Made by a program: the position numbers and the translations under genes. A model generated the notes under the pieces. The model had not been told where the DNA came from and ran no database searches. It worked only from the letters and a program-made list of their open reading frames with translations. A stretch of 35,034 bases of DNA, from the NCBI GenBank assembly GCA_009602725.1, contig WELB01000038.1:709191-744224 (forward strand). Direction: 5' to 3'. This document shows positions 8,801 through 17,230 of this stretch, piece by piece. Source of the stretch: Spirogloea muscicola (lineage: Eukaryota > Streptophyta > Zygnematophyceae > Spirogloeales > Spirogloeaceae). Numbering within the stretch: the first letter of the stretch is position 1; the number at the start of each line of letters is the position of its first letter.

Positions 8801-9575
8801 CTCGCCAGGATCCACACGTTCAAGGGAGGGTCTTTGGCCCGCCGCTAGGCAGGCCATGGGGGCGACCCGGTCACACCCCTAGAGGGGGGGTGGCACGGGG
8901 GAAGCACTACGAGCCTTGGGCTGAGACCCGACAGCAGTTCCGACCGGTGAAGCCAGAGAGTAGCCTTGCTGCTGCTGCCGCCGCAGCCGCCGTCGCAGCC
9001 TGCTGCGGGGCTTGCTCAGGAGTCCGTGGCTGCGCCTCTTGGGGAACAGGTGCTGGCTTGCGCCCAGGAGGTGGAGTCGCCGCCGGACGGTGGCGCCACA
9101 GGGCCTGTCTCCCGCTGCGCCTATGCGCTAGTGCTTCACTGTGTAGTGTGCTCGCTCCTAAAACCCCGACAGCCAAACATAACAAGGACGACTCACCCTA
9201 ACTGCGTGTGTAGGGTCGAGCTTCTTTACACGGGTGGTATAAGTGGCACCCAATTTCTCGTTGACGACCCGTCCACAACCTGTTGACGGCTATCAACGGA
9301 CTACCACGACAATCTACCCATCCATCGGCCTCCACCGCCATACCAACGGGCCCCCATCAATGCCCCGTCGATAGCAACTGCCGATCTACTACCCTCGGCC
9401 TCTCGTGAGCCGTCTATCGTCACGTCGACATCAGCGACTCCTAACGACGCCGTCAAGGTAGCCTACTGCGCTGCCGCCTCCCGTCGCCGTTCCAGCACCA
9501 GCACCACGCTGTCTCGCGCGTCACGACTCCGGGTTGCGCACTCTCAGCCTTAGGTTAAATCCACGTTCCCCAGTC

Positions 9576-9715
9576 GTCAGCCTGGTGAAATGTCCGTCTC
9601 CGGGCATCTGTCAAGCCTTTCCTGCGGCACTGACGGTCAATTATTGTCAGCCGGATGAGGTGTCTAGTCTCCAGGCATTTATCGATACGTTACTGCTGCA
9701 TTGACATTCCAGCCA
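9576..9715. repeat. Diverged 70-bp tandem duplication
   Basis: Two adjacent 70-base units begin gtcagcctggtg (9576) and gtcagccggatg (9646). Shared features in register include gtctcc-ggcat and a ctg-c-g/ttgac block. They are clearly diverged, so the duplication is old. No coding function is apparent. Confidence 0.7.
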
Positions 9716-11147
9716 TGTAAATATCGTTTAAGCTGGTCCCCAACAGCCATCGCCCCTTCAGATCGCTCATTCTCGAATGAGGAGCAGCCTTACTCTGCTG
9801 CCGCAAGCTACCTGGCCGTAGAAACAGTTGGTTGGCCTCCATTTGAAGTCATGCGCTCCTTTTTGCCCTGGACTGGCATCGACCTGGCGCTTCCACCGTC
9901 TTCCACGTTTTTCGGCTTCTGAAACTTTAGTCATTATCTGGTGGCTGGCTTATTCACAGCGCTCGCCCTCCCCTTTGGTACAGCTGCTTATTCTACTGTC
10001 AAGCCATCGCTTCGTAAAGTAAATCTTGAGATCGTCATCGTGCCCATGCAAAGCTAGGCCAAAGGCCTCCCGACGAATGGCAAGTGGGCCTGGTCGCCAT
10101 CGAGCCTGACAGGGGCCAGCCCAATGCCAAACGTGGCCTATTTTCGCGCTCCGACCACGACCATTCTATTCCCCGGCCATGAAGGCGGGGCAAGAGGTTG
10201 CCAAAGCTGGACTACGCAAGGAGCTCGAGAGGCCGATCACCCTTTGGATATGATTTTGTCCCAATCGCTAATCGACGAGCCCTTGAGGTTTAATGGCTCG
10301 ACCTTCTCCAGCAGCTTGCACAACGGCGGTGGGCAGACGGTAGAGGCAGCAGGGCGAGCAGCCACGTCTGGGCCTTGAGCTTGCTACGCTAGGTATACCC
10401 CATGCGTCACTCCCATCCGCTGCAACCGTCAGAAGCTTCAGCCTTGCAGCTGCATGTTGTCTGTGCCTTCTTGGCCTTTGGCACATGCTTGTCCAATTAT
10501 GACAATCCAGCGGCCTCTTGGCCCCACCCAGCCCATTCCACGCTGTCACCTACTTCGCCCACGGCCGTCACTTTGGCGGCTGCCAATGCACAGTCACCAC
10601 TTGGCATGTTGTCTGAGAGCCAGCGCTCCACTACTGGGAGCACGACCAACCAGATCGGCGTCGCTGGATCGGAAAGTCAAGCACAGTGGCCTCACCTCTC
10701 ATTGGCAAGGCAGCCAGGATCGTAACGTTAGAATTGGCACATGCGTCTCTCGTTGCACAGTGCCGAAGTTTCAGATGTGGCTGCTCCTAATGTCGCTTTT
10801 GTCGACTGCATTTCCTGGTTTGGGAAGTGAGCCCAAAGTGCTGGGCCACCCCTGTCCACAGGGAGCGCTCCCACGGCGCACAAGGCTGAGTCAGGTTGTT
10901 ACCCAGCCCGACCTGCCGCTTCACTATACCATTACACCCACTACACAAGAACCCAAGGCGTGAGGCCAGACTAGCAAACCTGGTCCATGACTGGAAGGCC
11001 AATCATTTACCCTATCATTTAACCTCACTTGTGAACCCAATGTAGCTGCACAACCACCTGAACGCAGGCTCTACCAGAACGTCAAAGGACTAAACGCAAG
11101 GGTGGACGTAGACAATGAACACCCCCGTTGCTCTCGTAGCACCTTCG
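9716..11147. other. No gene recognised between the LTR cluster and the PPR gene
   Basis: No frame on either strand shows a known domain. A weak relative of the GGGCTGGC repeat lies at about 9938-9976 (ggctggcttattcacagcgc). A TGTAA on the minus strand at 10932-10936 is about 210 bases downstream of the PPR stop codon and could be that gene's polyadenylation signal. Confidence 0.4.
10932..10936 (-). terminator. Possible TGTAA polyadenylation signal for the PPR gene
   Basis: TGTAA on the minus strand, about 210 bases past the stop codon. TGTAA is the usual polyadenylation motif of chlorophyte algae. Five bases occur often by chance, so this is only a suggestion. Confidence 0.3.
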
Positions 11148-13655
11148 CTACAAATATAAGTAATTGTCAGACTTGTGCTCCTCTTTGCCGTCAAGATGGG
11201 CAGAATATTGAGGCCATGGAGTTGCAGCAGCAGGGGCATGCTGTAGGCTTTCAAACAACTCCACCACCTCATCTCTTAGCTGCTCATTGTCTCTGCATGC
11301 GCTCAGCAGGGCTCTCCGAGTGCCATCATCAGGAGCAATGCCCTCATTCACCATGTCCGCAAAGGACGCCCTCGCTCGATCGAACTCCCCGGCTGCAGAG
11401 TGTGCACTAATGAGAGTGCTGTAGGTGACAACGTTGGGAAGGACGCCAGCTGACTGCATCTTCCTGAATATGTCAACCACTTTCTCATAACGTGCCTGCT
11501 CGCGGTACCCTGTCATGAGGACGTTGTATGTGACTGCCGTGGCCTCACAGCCTTCTTGGCCCATGCGCTTGAGGATACTCTCGGCCTTCTCCATGTTGGC
11601 TTGCTTGCAGTAAGCATCAATTAGCAGCGTGTATGTGCTGACCGTAGGTCGACACCTGGCAGAGGAACAGCAAATGCAAGTCATTCAACAAGTCATACAT
11701 TGTGCAGCTCGTTCAGGAAAGCATCAACAGCAAGGCCACGTCAGCGTGATCAGCGTGAAGCTCACAGAGACAAACGATAGGCCAGTAGGAGAGCACATAC
11801 CGATCCTTGCTCATGCTTTTGAGAACGGCCTCTGCGTCCTCAACTTGGCCGGCTCTGCCATAGGCTTCCAGAAGAGCGGTGTAGGTTCGTGCCGTCGGCC
11901 TGCAGTACAAGCGGAAACAATTAACATATACATGAGCTTGAGAAGCTGCAGGTGAGGTAAGGTGCTGAGCCCTGGCTCGGTATCATAGTCTTAGGACTCA
12001 TTGGCCTGCTTATCGATAGTGAGCTGTAACTTGTAACTCCAATACCAATCTGTTCCATCTGTGATGAGATTAGTCTAAAACCATAGTCTCATGGCCCTCC
12101 AAGGGGCCCCGATCGCGCCGCTCGTCCACTCTTCCTCTGTCAACGTATCACCTGAGAATTTGAATGTAGGCTTGCTGCTTGATTACATGCACTGCATGCC
12201 AGAAACTACCGAAAGCACTAGGTACTCTGATACCTGATCTTGCATGCAAGCATGTCCTGGAAGACCGCATGAGCCTCCTCCGCTCTGCCCGCCCTGCCAT
12301 AAGAGCGGAGGAGGGATGTATACGTGTACACATCTGGTCGCACTCCCGCCTGCTGCATCTGCACAACATGTCATCGTGAAAGTCGATGAGTAGGCTAAGC
12401 TGATGAAACCAGTACGAGCGCAACCCTATTGTCAGAAGCAGCCTGACCCGAAACATGCAGGGCGAAGATTCAGGGTCCAGGGTGTAACCACGGACCTGAC
12501 GAAAGACGGCTTCGGCTTCCTTGGACCGCGCATCAGTGGCAAACATGCTGATGAGGGTGTTGAAGGTGATGTGGTCAGGTTCTAAAGCTTCAGCCTTCAT
12601 GCGTCGGAAAACCCTCATGGCATCGTCCACCCTCCCAGCCTTGCTGTAGCCATCCATGAGGCAGTTGTAGAGCTTCCGATCCGGGGCATGGAGGCCTTCA
12701 CAGACCATCTGCACGACGCGCTCTGCATCATCCATCCGTCCCCTCTGCAGGAGCACGAGGGGTGCCGGTCAGGCTTTCAGCTGGCAAGTAGCATCAACAG
12801 AAGGCTACAAGGATTGCACAGTCAGCGGCTCACCAGGCAGTAGCCCTTGAGGAGGGTTTGGTAGGTGATGAGGGTGGGAGCAGGCCCAGCAGCCCTCATG
12901 CGCTGCAAGAGCACCTCGGCATCCTGGAACCGGCCGGCTCGTGCGTACGCATCCAGTAACGTCGTGTTTGTGACCAGGTTCGGCTCAAACCCTGTGTCGG
13001 GAGAAGCTCGCCCCTTTGGCTTAGCCTCTACTAAAGTAGGCACCATGCTGTGGTCCTTTCATTCGTGCAGCACCAGAGGGATCCGATCCTACACCAACAA
13101 TGGGGTGCACTTCACACGGACATCACTAGCCGGAGCGAGCCTTCCAAGAGCTGACGGTGACAGGGGAAGCAGGGCCATCCCACCTGCCGCGGAATACCTG
13201 CAGCGACCATGGCCTCTAGCGAGCGCTCCGCCTCCTCCACCTGCCCGAGCCTCGCGTGCGCCAGCACCAGCATGCCATAGTCCTGCACCGCCAGCTCGAA
13301 GGGCTCCGCCTCGGAGCTCTTCAGCCACTCGTACACCTGCAGCCAGAGGCGAAGCCTGAGCGCCAGCCTGAGCGGCCGGCTAGAGGGAGAGCGCAGCCTC
13401 CAGCAGCAGGAGCTCCGGCAACCGCCGCCGTGCCGAGCCACTGGTTCCCGCTAGGCGAGGCATGGGGCGGGGACCTGGAGGAGGCGGTGCCAGGCGCGGA
13501 GCTGCTTGAAGCGCACGAGGACGCCGACGAGCGCGGTGCGGGAGAGCATGCCGGCGGCGCGCCAGCGGGCGAGCGCGGGCGCCGGCGCGGGGCCGCCCTC
13601 CACCTCGCGCATCATGCGCTCCCACTGCCGCTGCGCTTCCGGCGCCGCCGCCGCC
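11148..13655 (-). CDS. P-class pentatricopeptide repeat (PPR) protein, 5' end missing
   Basis: Seven exons on the minus strand join with matching phases: 13655-13475 (partial), 13336-13198, 12991-12834, 12744-12496, 12358-12234, 11899-11801, 11655-11148. They give about 485 residues. After a leader with FKQLRAWHRLLQVYEWL come about ten tandem 35-residue PPR units, for example YTALLEAYGRAGQVEDAEAV and YNVLMTGYREQARYEKVVDI, with typical spacing and no E, DYW or SMR domain. P-class PPR proteins bind organellar RNA site-specifically and act in splicing, stability or translation; RNA target and organelle are unknown here. The architecture recalls plant At3g59040-like proteins (from memory). The start codon and any transit peptide are lost where adapter sequence begins at 13656. 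All introns are GT-AG. Confidence 0.92.
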
Positions 13656-13688
13656 AGATCGGAAGAGCGTCGTGTAGGAAAGAGTTNA
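13656..13688. other. Illumina adapter sequence left in the assembly
   Basis: The string agatcggaagagcgtcgtgt followed by agg-aaagagtt and an N at 13687 matches the standard Illumina TruSeq read-through adapter except for one missing G and a degraded end. It sits inside the first visible exon of the PPR gene. On the far side no PPR coding continues. This marks a false join or an unclosed gap, not biology. Confidence 0.95.
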
Positions 13689-13780
13689 CGGCCTTCGAGG
13701 TTTTAGGGTAGGGGATGGGGCTTTCCCCACCGGCAACTCGTCCCACTGGCAGACCACGTCACCGGGGCGTTGGGAAGGCG

Positions 13781-13809
13781 GAGCTCTTCTTCCAGAAAGA
13801 GAAGAGCTC
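13781..13809. repeat. Perfect 10-bp inverted repeat
   Basis: gagctcttct at 13781-13790 and agaagagctc at 13800-13809 form a 10-bp stem with a 9-base loop. It lies next to a copy of the GGGCTGGC repeat (13820-13885). No rho-independent-like T tract follows, and a role as terminator is not expected in a nuclear genome. Confidence 0.6.
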
Positions 13810-13819
13810 GCCCATAGAG

Positions 13820-13885
13820 AAGAGAGGCTGGCAAAGCCAACCCAAAAAGAGTGGACAATGTCCAAAGCCAAAGAAAAAAGTGCCG
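13820..13885 (-). repeat. GGGCTGGC-family repeat copy
   Basis: On the minus strand this reads ctttggctttggacattgtc, then tttttgggttggctttgcca, in the same order and spacing as the copies at 16645-16712 and 5630-5725. It is diverged at several positions. Confidence 0.6.
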
Positions 13886-13964
13886 GACAAGGACTTCACT
13901 ACAAAGCACGAGACGGTGCGGAGGGAGATGCAGATGGATGCTCAGTATCCACGAAAGGAAAAGT

Positions 13965-14100
13965 GGCGATGGCTGTGACTGGCCAGCCCAACAGAACGGA
14001 CAAGCACCCAGTGGCCTCTTGAGTTGCTGTGTGCTCTGGCGCTTTTCTGGCCCCTCCGGAATTGATCCTTTTTCTGGGCTGGCCACTCACAGCCATCGCC
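13965..14100. mobile_element. MITE-like element with 26-bp terminal inverted repeats
   Basis: The 26 bases at 13965-13990 and the reverse complement of 14075-14100 differ at one position. Both contain ggcgatggctgtga and ggccagccca. They enclose 84 bases, making a 136-bp element without coding capacity, which fits a miniature inverted-repeat transposable element. The inverted repeat is the core of the repeat family found elsewhere in the window as single ends (5650, 8740, 14475, 16660). No clear flanking target duplication was found. Confidence 0.65.
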
Positions 14101-14962
14101 CTCTACTGAAGCGTTTCCCCTCTCTACCTAATGCGATTTGAGGCTTGGTGGCTTGTCCATAAGCAGCAAGCGGGCATTGTGTTCCAAGGCAGGGGCAGCA
14201 ACGAAAGCAGCCAAATAGTGCCGCAGGCCTCATGTATTGCTCTTCGGCCTGTATAGCTTCGCTGTAGCGAAGCTAGGCGCTTGCCTTGCATCTGTATGTT
14301 GTTCATGCCCTGGTTGCCGCCTTAGGCTTCTGGCAGACCATGATTTGCTGCTGCTGCGTGTCATTTAGATTTGCGGCTGAGGACTAGGGTGTTTGAGTGA
14401 CCAGCCATGGTGATTGCTTGATTTGCTTCCTGGGGAGATTGCACTTAAGGCCCCTTCGAACCTTGTCCGTTCTTTTGGGCTGGCCTTTCACAGCCATCGC
14501 CTCCTACTAGTAAAGGGCTCTCCTTCTCTTTCGCTTTAGGGGAGACCCTCTTGGCCTCCCCTTAGACGAAGCACTGTCACACGTGGAGGGTCCCGCTCAA
14601 CTGCCGCCAGGTATGGCGCTGCGTAGCCCACCAGGGCCGCCGCCGTCGCTGCTGTCGCCGCCACCGCCGCTGGGTCCCCCTGCCTCGTATGACAGGCCTT
14701 GGCGGCGCAGCGGCCACCAAGATGCACGCCCTCCGAGCCGGCTAAGACTCGTGGCAGAGCCAGAGCTCGGCACTGCGCCCCTTGGTGGCAGGCCTCGGCC
14801 CCTTTCTGAGCACAGGAAAAGGCTAGCCATGCTCTGTCGACCGCGAGGTCTGCCTCGCTACTCCGAGGAGCTGCATTGCCAGAAGCCACTGACAGCAGGT
14901 AACGGTGCCGTGCAGCATGCACGGCTTCTCAGGGGATCATAGAAGCCAGAAGGCAGCAGCTC
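14101..14962. other. Intergenic sequence, no gene recognised
   Basis: Apart from the repeat copy at 14448-14545 I see no domain on either strand. A short palindrome, agcttcgctgtagcgaagct (14257-14276), is notable: an 8-bp perfect stem with a 4-base loop. The region is downstream of the coiled-coil gene and should contain its 3' end. Confidence 0.4.
14448..14545 (+). repeat. GGGCTGGC-family repeat copy
   Basis: Contains ggccccttcgaaccttgtcc, then ttttgggctggcctttcaca and gccatcgcctcctac. It is very like 14049-14110 and 8709-8800 in order and spacing. The partner inverted end is not visible nearby, so it is a single-ended or truncated copy. Confidence 0.65.
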
Positions 14963-17230
14963 TCAGGTCTTGGACCTGCTCCGCGTGGTCACGCCAGTGG
15001 CCAGACTATCTGGTAGCTCCTCGTTGGTAACCAGCGAGAAGAACTGGAGCCGCTTCCGCAGCCGCCTGTGTTGGTGGGGGGGGCCCCACGGCGTCGTTGC
15101 CTGCTGGCTGCCGCCACCATCCCTCTCTTCAGCGGCAGCGGCGTCATCTTCGATCTCGTCAGCACGCACAGCAGCCCTTGCCCGAGTCCTCTGCCACCGC
15201 ACCCGCACAAGGTCGTCGTCATCCGAGTCCTCCGAGTTGTTGCCGGCGCTGGGGCTCCCGCTAAGCCAGGCCAGATTGCGGTCACCGCCCGCCGATCCGC
15301 CCACTGTCGCCGCGAGCTTGGGGCCAGCCTTGAGAACTGTCAGGGCCTTGGCGCACATCTCGTCGCCCATCGACAGGGGCTCTCGCATTGTTGTGGCTGT
15401 GGTGGCCATGTCACCACACTCCCGCGTCGGGTTGGTGCCCAGCGCCCAAAGCCGCGCGCTCTGCGCCAGGTCTGGCAGCTTGGCTGGCGAGCAAGACGCG
15501 CTCCGAGTCCTGGCGGCCCGGCCATCAGCAGGCGTGCTCCTCCCGAGGACAAGGACGCCACCTGACGGCTCAAAGCCGCCACTTCCATCGTCCTCTGTGG
15601 ACGAGGCTGCAATGCGGATCGCCTCAATCTCCCTCCGGAACTCCTCGCGGCACGCCTCCAGGTCCTTGCGCACGCGCTGCAGCTCCAGCTCTTTCCGCGC
15701 TATGTCCTCCGACTTCTCGGCGAGGCCGGAGCGCCGCTGTGCACGCAGCAGCAGGAGCTCCTCCCACATGGACTGCGCCTCCGCCGCTGCCACGCCTTCT
15801 CGCTCACGCGACTCGCACAGCTCCAGCTCCAAGTGGCTGCACCAAAAGCAACTCTTTAGGTTGCCTGATCCATCTGGTGTAGGAAAGCCTAAAGTGGACT
15901 CTATTTCTACAATGTGTAAGACTTGATAACCCAAAGCTGTCAATAATGTCAGAGTGCCTCAAGAAGAGGCGGATTGCAATGGAGCAATGATGAGGTGCAA
16001 GGAACTCGAGACAAATCGCCTGAGATATGCTACAAGTATCTGAACTGAATATTTCTTGCTCTCGTTGGCCAGTGCCGGCAATGCTGCGAGCTGATAACAC
16101 TTGAACAGCAGGGCCTATCTGGCAGCTGCAGCCGAGGCTGGCATTGACGTTCTGACATTGAGCTGCAGCCACTTGCAGGCCGCTGACAGCCATGGCCCTG
16201 GCAGCAACTTGAGGAGCCCCACGCGGCATCAAGTGCTGGCAGAACCTGCCTATGCAAGCAGCGCACTACCTGGCAGGGGTTCTTGAGGCTCACCTGGACC
16301 TCACTGCCAGGTCCTGGACTTCACACCGGAGCTGTCGGAGCTCATCCTCCCGCTGCGCTTCACGTAGCAGGAGGGCCGCCTCCCGAGCTGCCGCCGAGGC
16401 CCTTAGGGCCTCACAGCTGGCGTGCTCGTCCGCGGTGGCCTGTAGAGACTGCACACGGCTCTGTGCCGCCACCAGCTCCATGGCGAGCGCGTCGCGCTCC
16501 GCACAGAGGGCCTCCAGGCCAGGACTCTTCTCCTGCTCAGCCTTCTCCTCCACCTCCGCCGCCGCGGCCACCATTGGAGACGACACCGGCTCGGCCGACG
16601 TCTGCGAGTCCTGCTTTAAGAAGGAGTGAGCTCCTCAGAAGGGGGCGGGGGCTGTGAAAGGCCAGCCCAGAAAAAGTGAACAGGGTCCAAAGAGCCGAAA
16701 GGTGCCAGCTTGGGAATCGTCTTACCACTATCGTTAGGAGTTGCTTTCTTGGTAAAGTTGAGCGCAAGGTAATGGCCTCTATGCGACAAAGAAAGGGGTG
16801 TAATGTCAAGGTTTGTTTGGAGTACTACAGCCTCTAGCAGATTGTTTTAACTGAAGATAAAAGAACCACACCTGCGGCAAGATCTTCGCAATCGAGCTCC
16901 TGGCATCAGTGGCGACAGCAGTGGCCGCGGCAGGGGTGCTGCCAGGATGCGGTTCCCGCAGCGGCTCCTCGAGCCGCCCGCTGCCGCCATTGACGAGGCT
17001 GAGGTCCTCGTCGCCACCCTGCGAAGGTGTAGGCGGCGGCGGCGGCGGCACGCGGCCGAGGAGGAGGTCCCGCTGGGAGGCTGCAATGGCGGCGGCGAGC
17101 CCCGTGCAGTCGTGGAAGCCAAACGTGAGGCCGAAGACGGCCTTGCCGCAGCCTTCGCAGGTGACGAAGGACGAGCCGGCGCCGCCGCCGCCGCCGGCGG
17201 CGCCGGCGCCGGCGCGCGATGCAGGAGGTG
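14963..17230 (-). CDS. Coiled-coil protein with N-terminal CxxC/HxC motif, start unresolved
   Basis: Three minus-strand exons join in phase: about 17230-16872, 16610-16294 and 15836-14963 (stop TGA 14965-14963), all with GT-AG introns. The N-terminal part has SSFVTCEGCGKAVFGLTFGF followed by HDC, a C-x2-C...H-x-C metal-binding-like motif resembling the tail motif of some plant HMG-box proteins (from memory). Next come proline-rich sequence, a long charged coiled coil over exon 2 and the start of exon 3 (for example EDIARKELELQRVRKDLEAC), an acidic run (NNSEDSDDDDL) and a basic C-terminus. No enzyme domain is visible. The first ATG in frame is not reached before the sequence overlaps exon 1 of the divergent isoleucyl-tRNA synthetase; the only in-frame ATGs (17411, 17498) lie antisense to it. 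The start is therefore uncertain. Confidence 0.65.
16640..16712 (-). repeat. GGGCTGGC-family repeat copy in an intron
   Basis: On the minus strand this reads ggcacctttcggctctttgg, then accctgttcactttttctgg and gctggcctttcacagccc. It lies in the first intron of the coiled-coil gene and is one of the best-preserved copies of this end of the repeat. Confidence 0.7.
17175..17207 (+). promoter_or_regulatory. GC-only hairpin just upstream of the IleRS start codon
   Basis: A perfect 12-bp stem (17175-17186 with 17196-17207) of pure G/C with a 9-base loop ends 11 bases before the ATG at 17219. If it is in the mRNA leader it could slow ribosome scanning. The same bases encode a Gly/Ala run in the divergent coiled-coil gene on the other strand, so low sequence complexity is an alternative explanation. 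Confidence 0.4.

Larger units (their letters stand above)
8071..9230 (+). mobile_element. Enlarged solo LTR (copy C) with 5-bp target duplication
   Basis: 1160 bp, TGTAACG to TTTACA, flanked by cgggt at 8066-8070 and 9231-9235. Its ends align with the solo LTR at 909-1447: the start block tttggttaagtcacac, the tctttggcccgccgc and G-run block near 8840-8890, and the terminal block actgcgtgtgtagggtcgag. Relative to that LTR it carries about 560 extra bases (about 8235-8793) holding a reverse-transcriptase-like coding fragment followed by a copy of the GGGCTGGC interspersed repeat. The perfect target duplication implies it moved as a unit or was left by LTR-LTR recombination of a recent insertion. 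Confidence 0.88.
6454..9503. mobile_element. Short non-autonomous LTR element (TRIM/LARD-like) with a nested LTR
   Basis: Two direct repeats of about 460-480 bp bound a 943-bp internal segment. The left repeat is 6454-6915; the right is 7859-9503 once the inserted solo LTR (8071-9230 plus one target duplication) is subtracted. Both begin TGCT and end AGCA, as expected for LTRs. Landmarks present in both are a stretch near 6590 and 7995 (cacccccttttccatctcgg) and cgtctatcgtcacgtcgaca. The internal segment has no recognisable gag or pol. I found no matching flanking duplication (cgaaa versus ccacg), so one boundary may have been rearranged. Orientation is undecided because neither a clear primer-binding site nor a polypurine tract is visible. 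Confidence 0.75.
7859..9503. repeat. Right LTR of the short LTR element, split by a nested LTR
   Basis: The left part is 7859-8070 and the right part 9231-9503. Joined without one cgggt they align end to end with the left LTR (6454-6915). The interruption is the solo LTR at 8071-9230. This relationship dates the short element as older than the nested LTR. Confidence 0.8.

Noticed and set aside
13701-13708. ttttaggg, the Chlamydomonas-type telomere unit
   Set aside because: Only one exact unit is present, next to an assembly artefact; a telomere needs many tandem copies.
14970-15926. Long plus-strand open frame of 318 codons
   Set aside because: It is antisense to the coiled-coil gene, Ser/Ala/Arg-rich without domains, and explained by the codon bias of the real exon.
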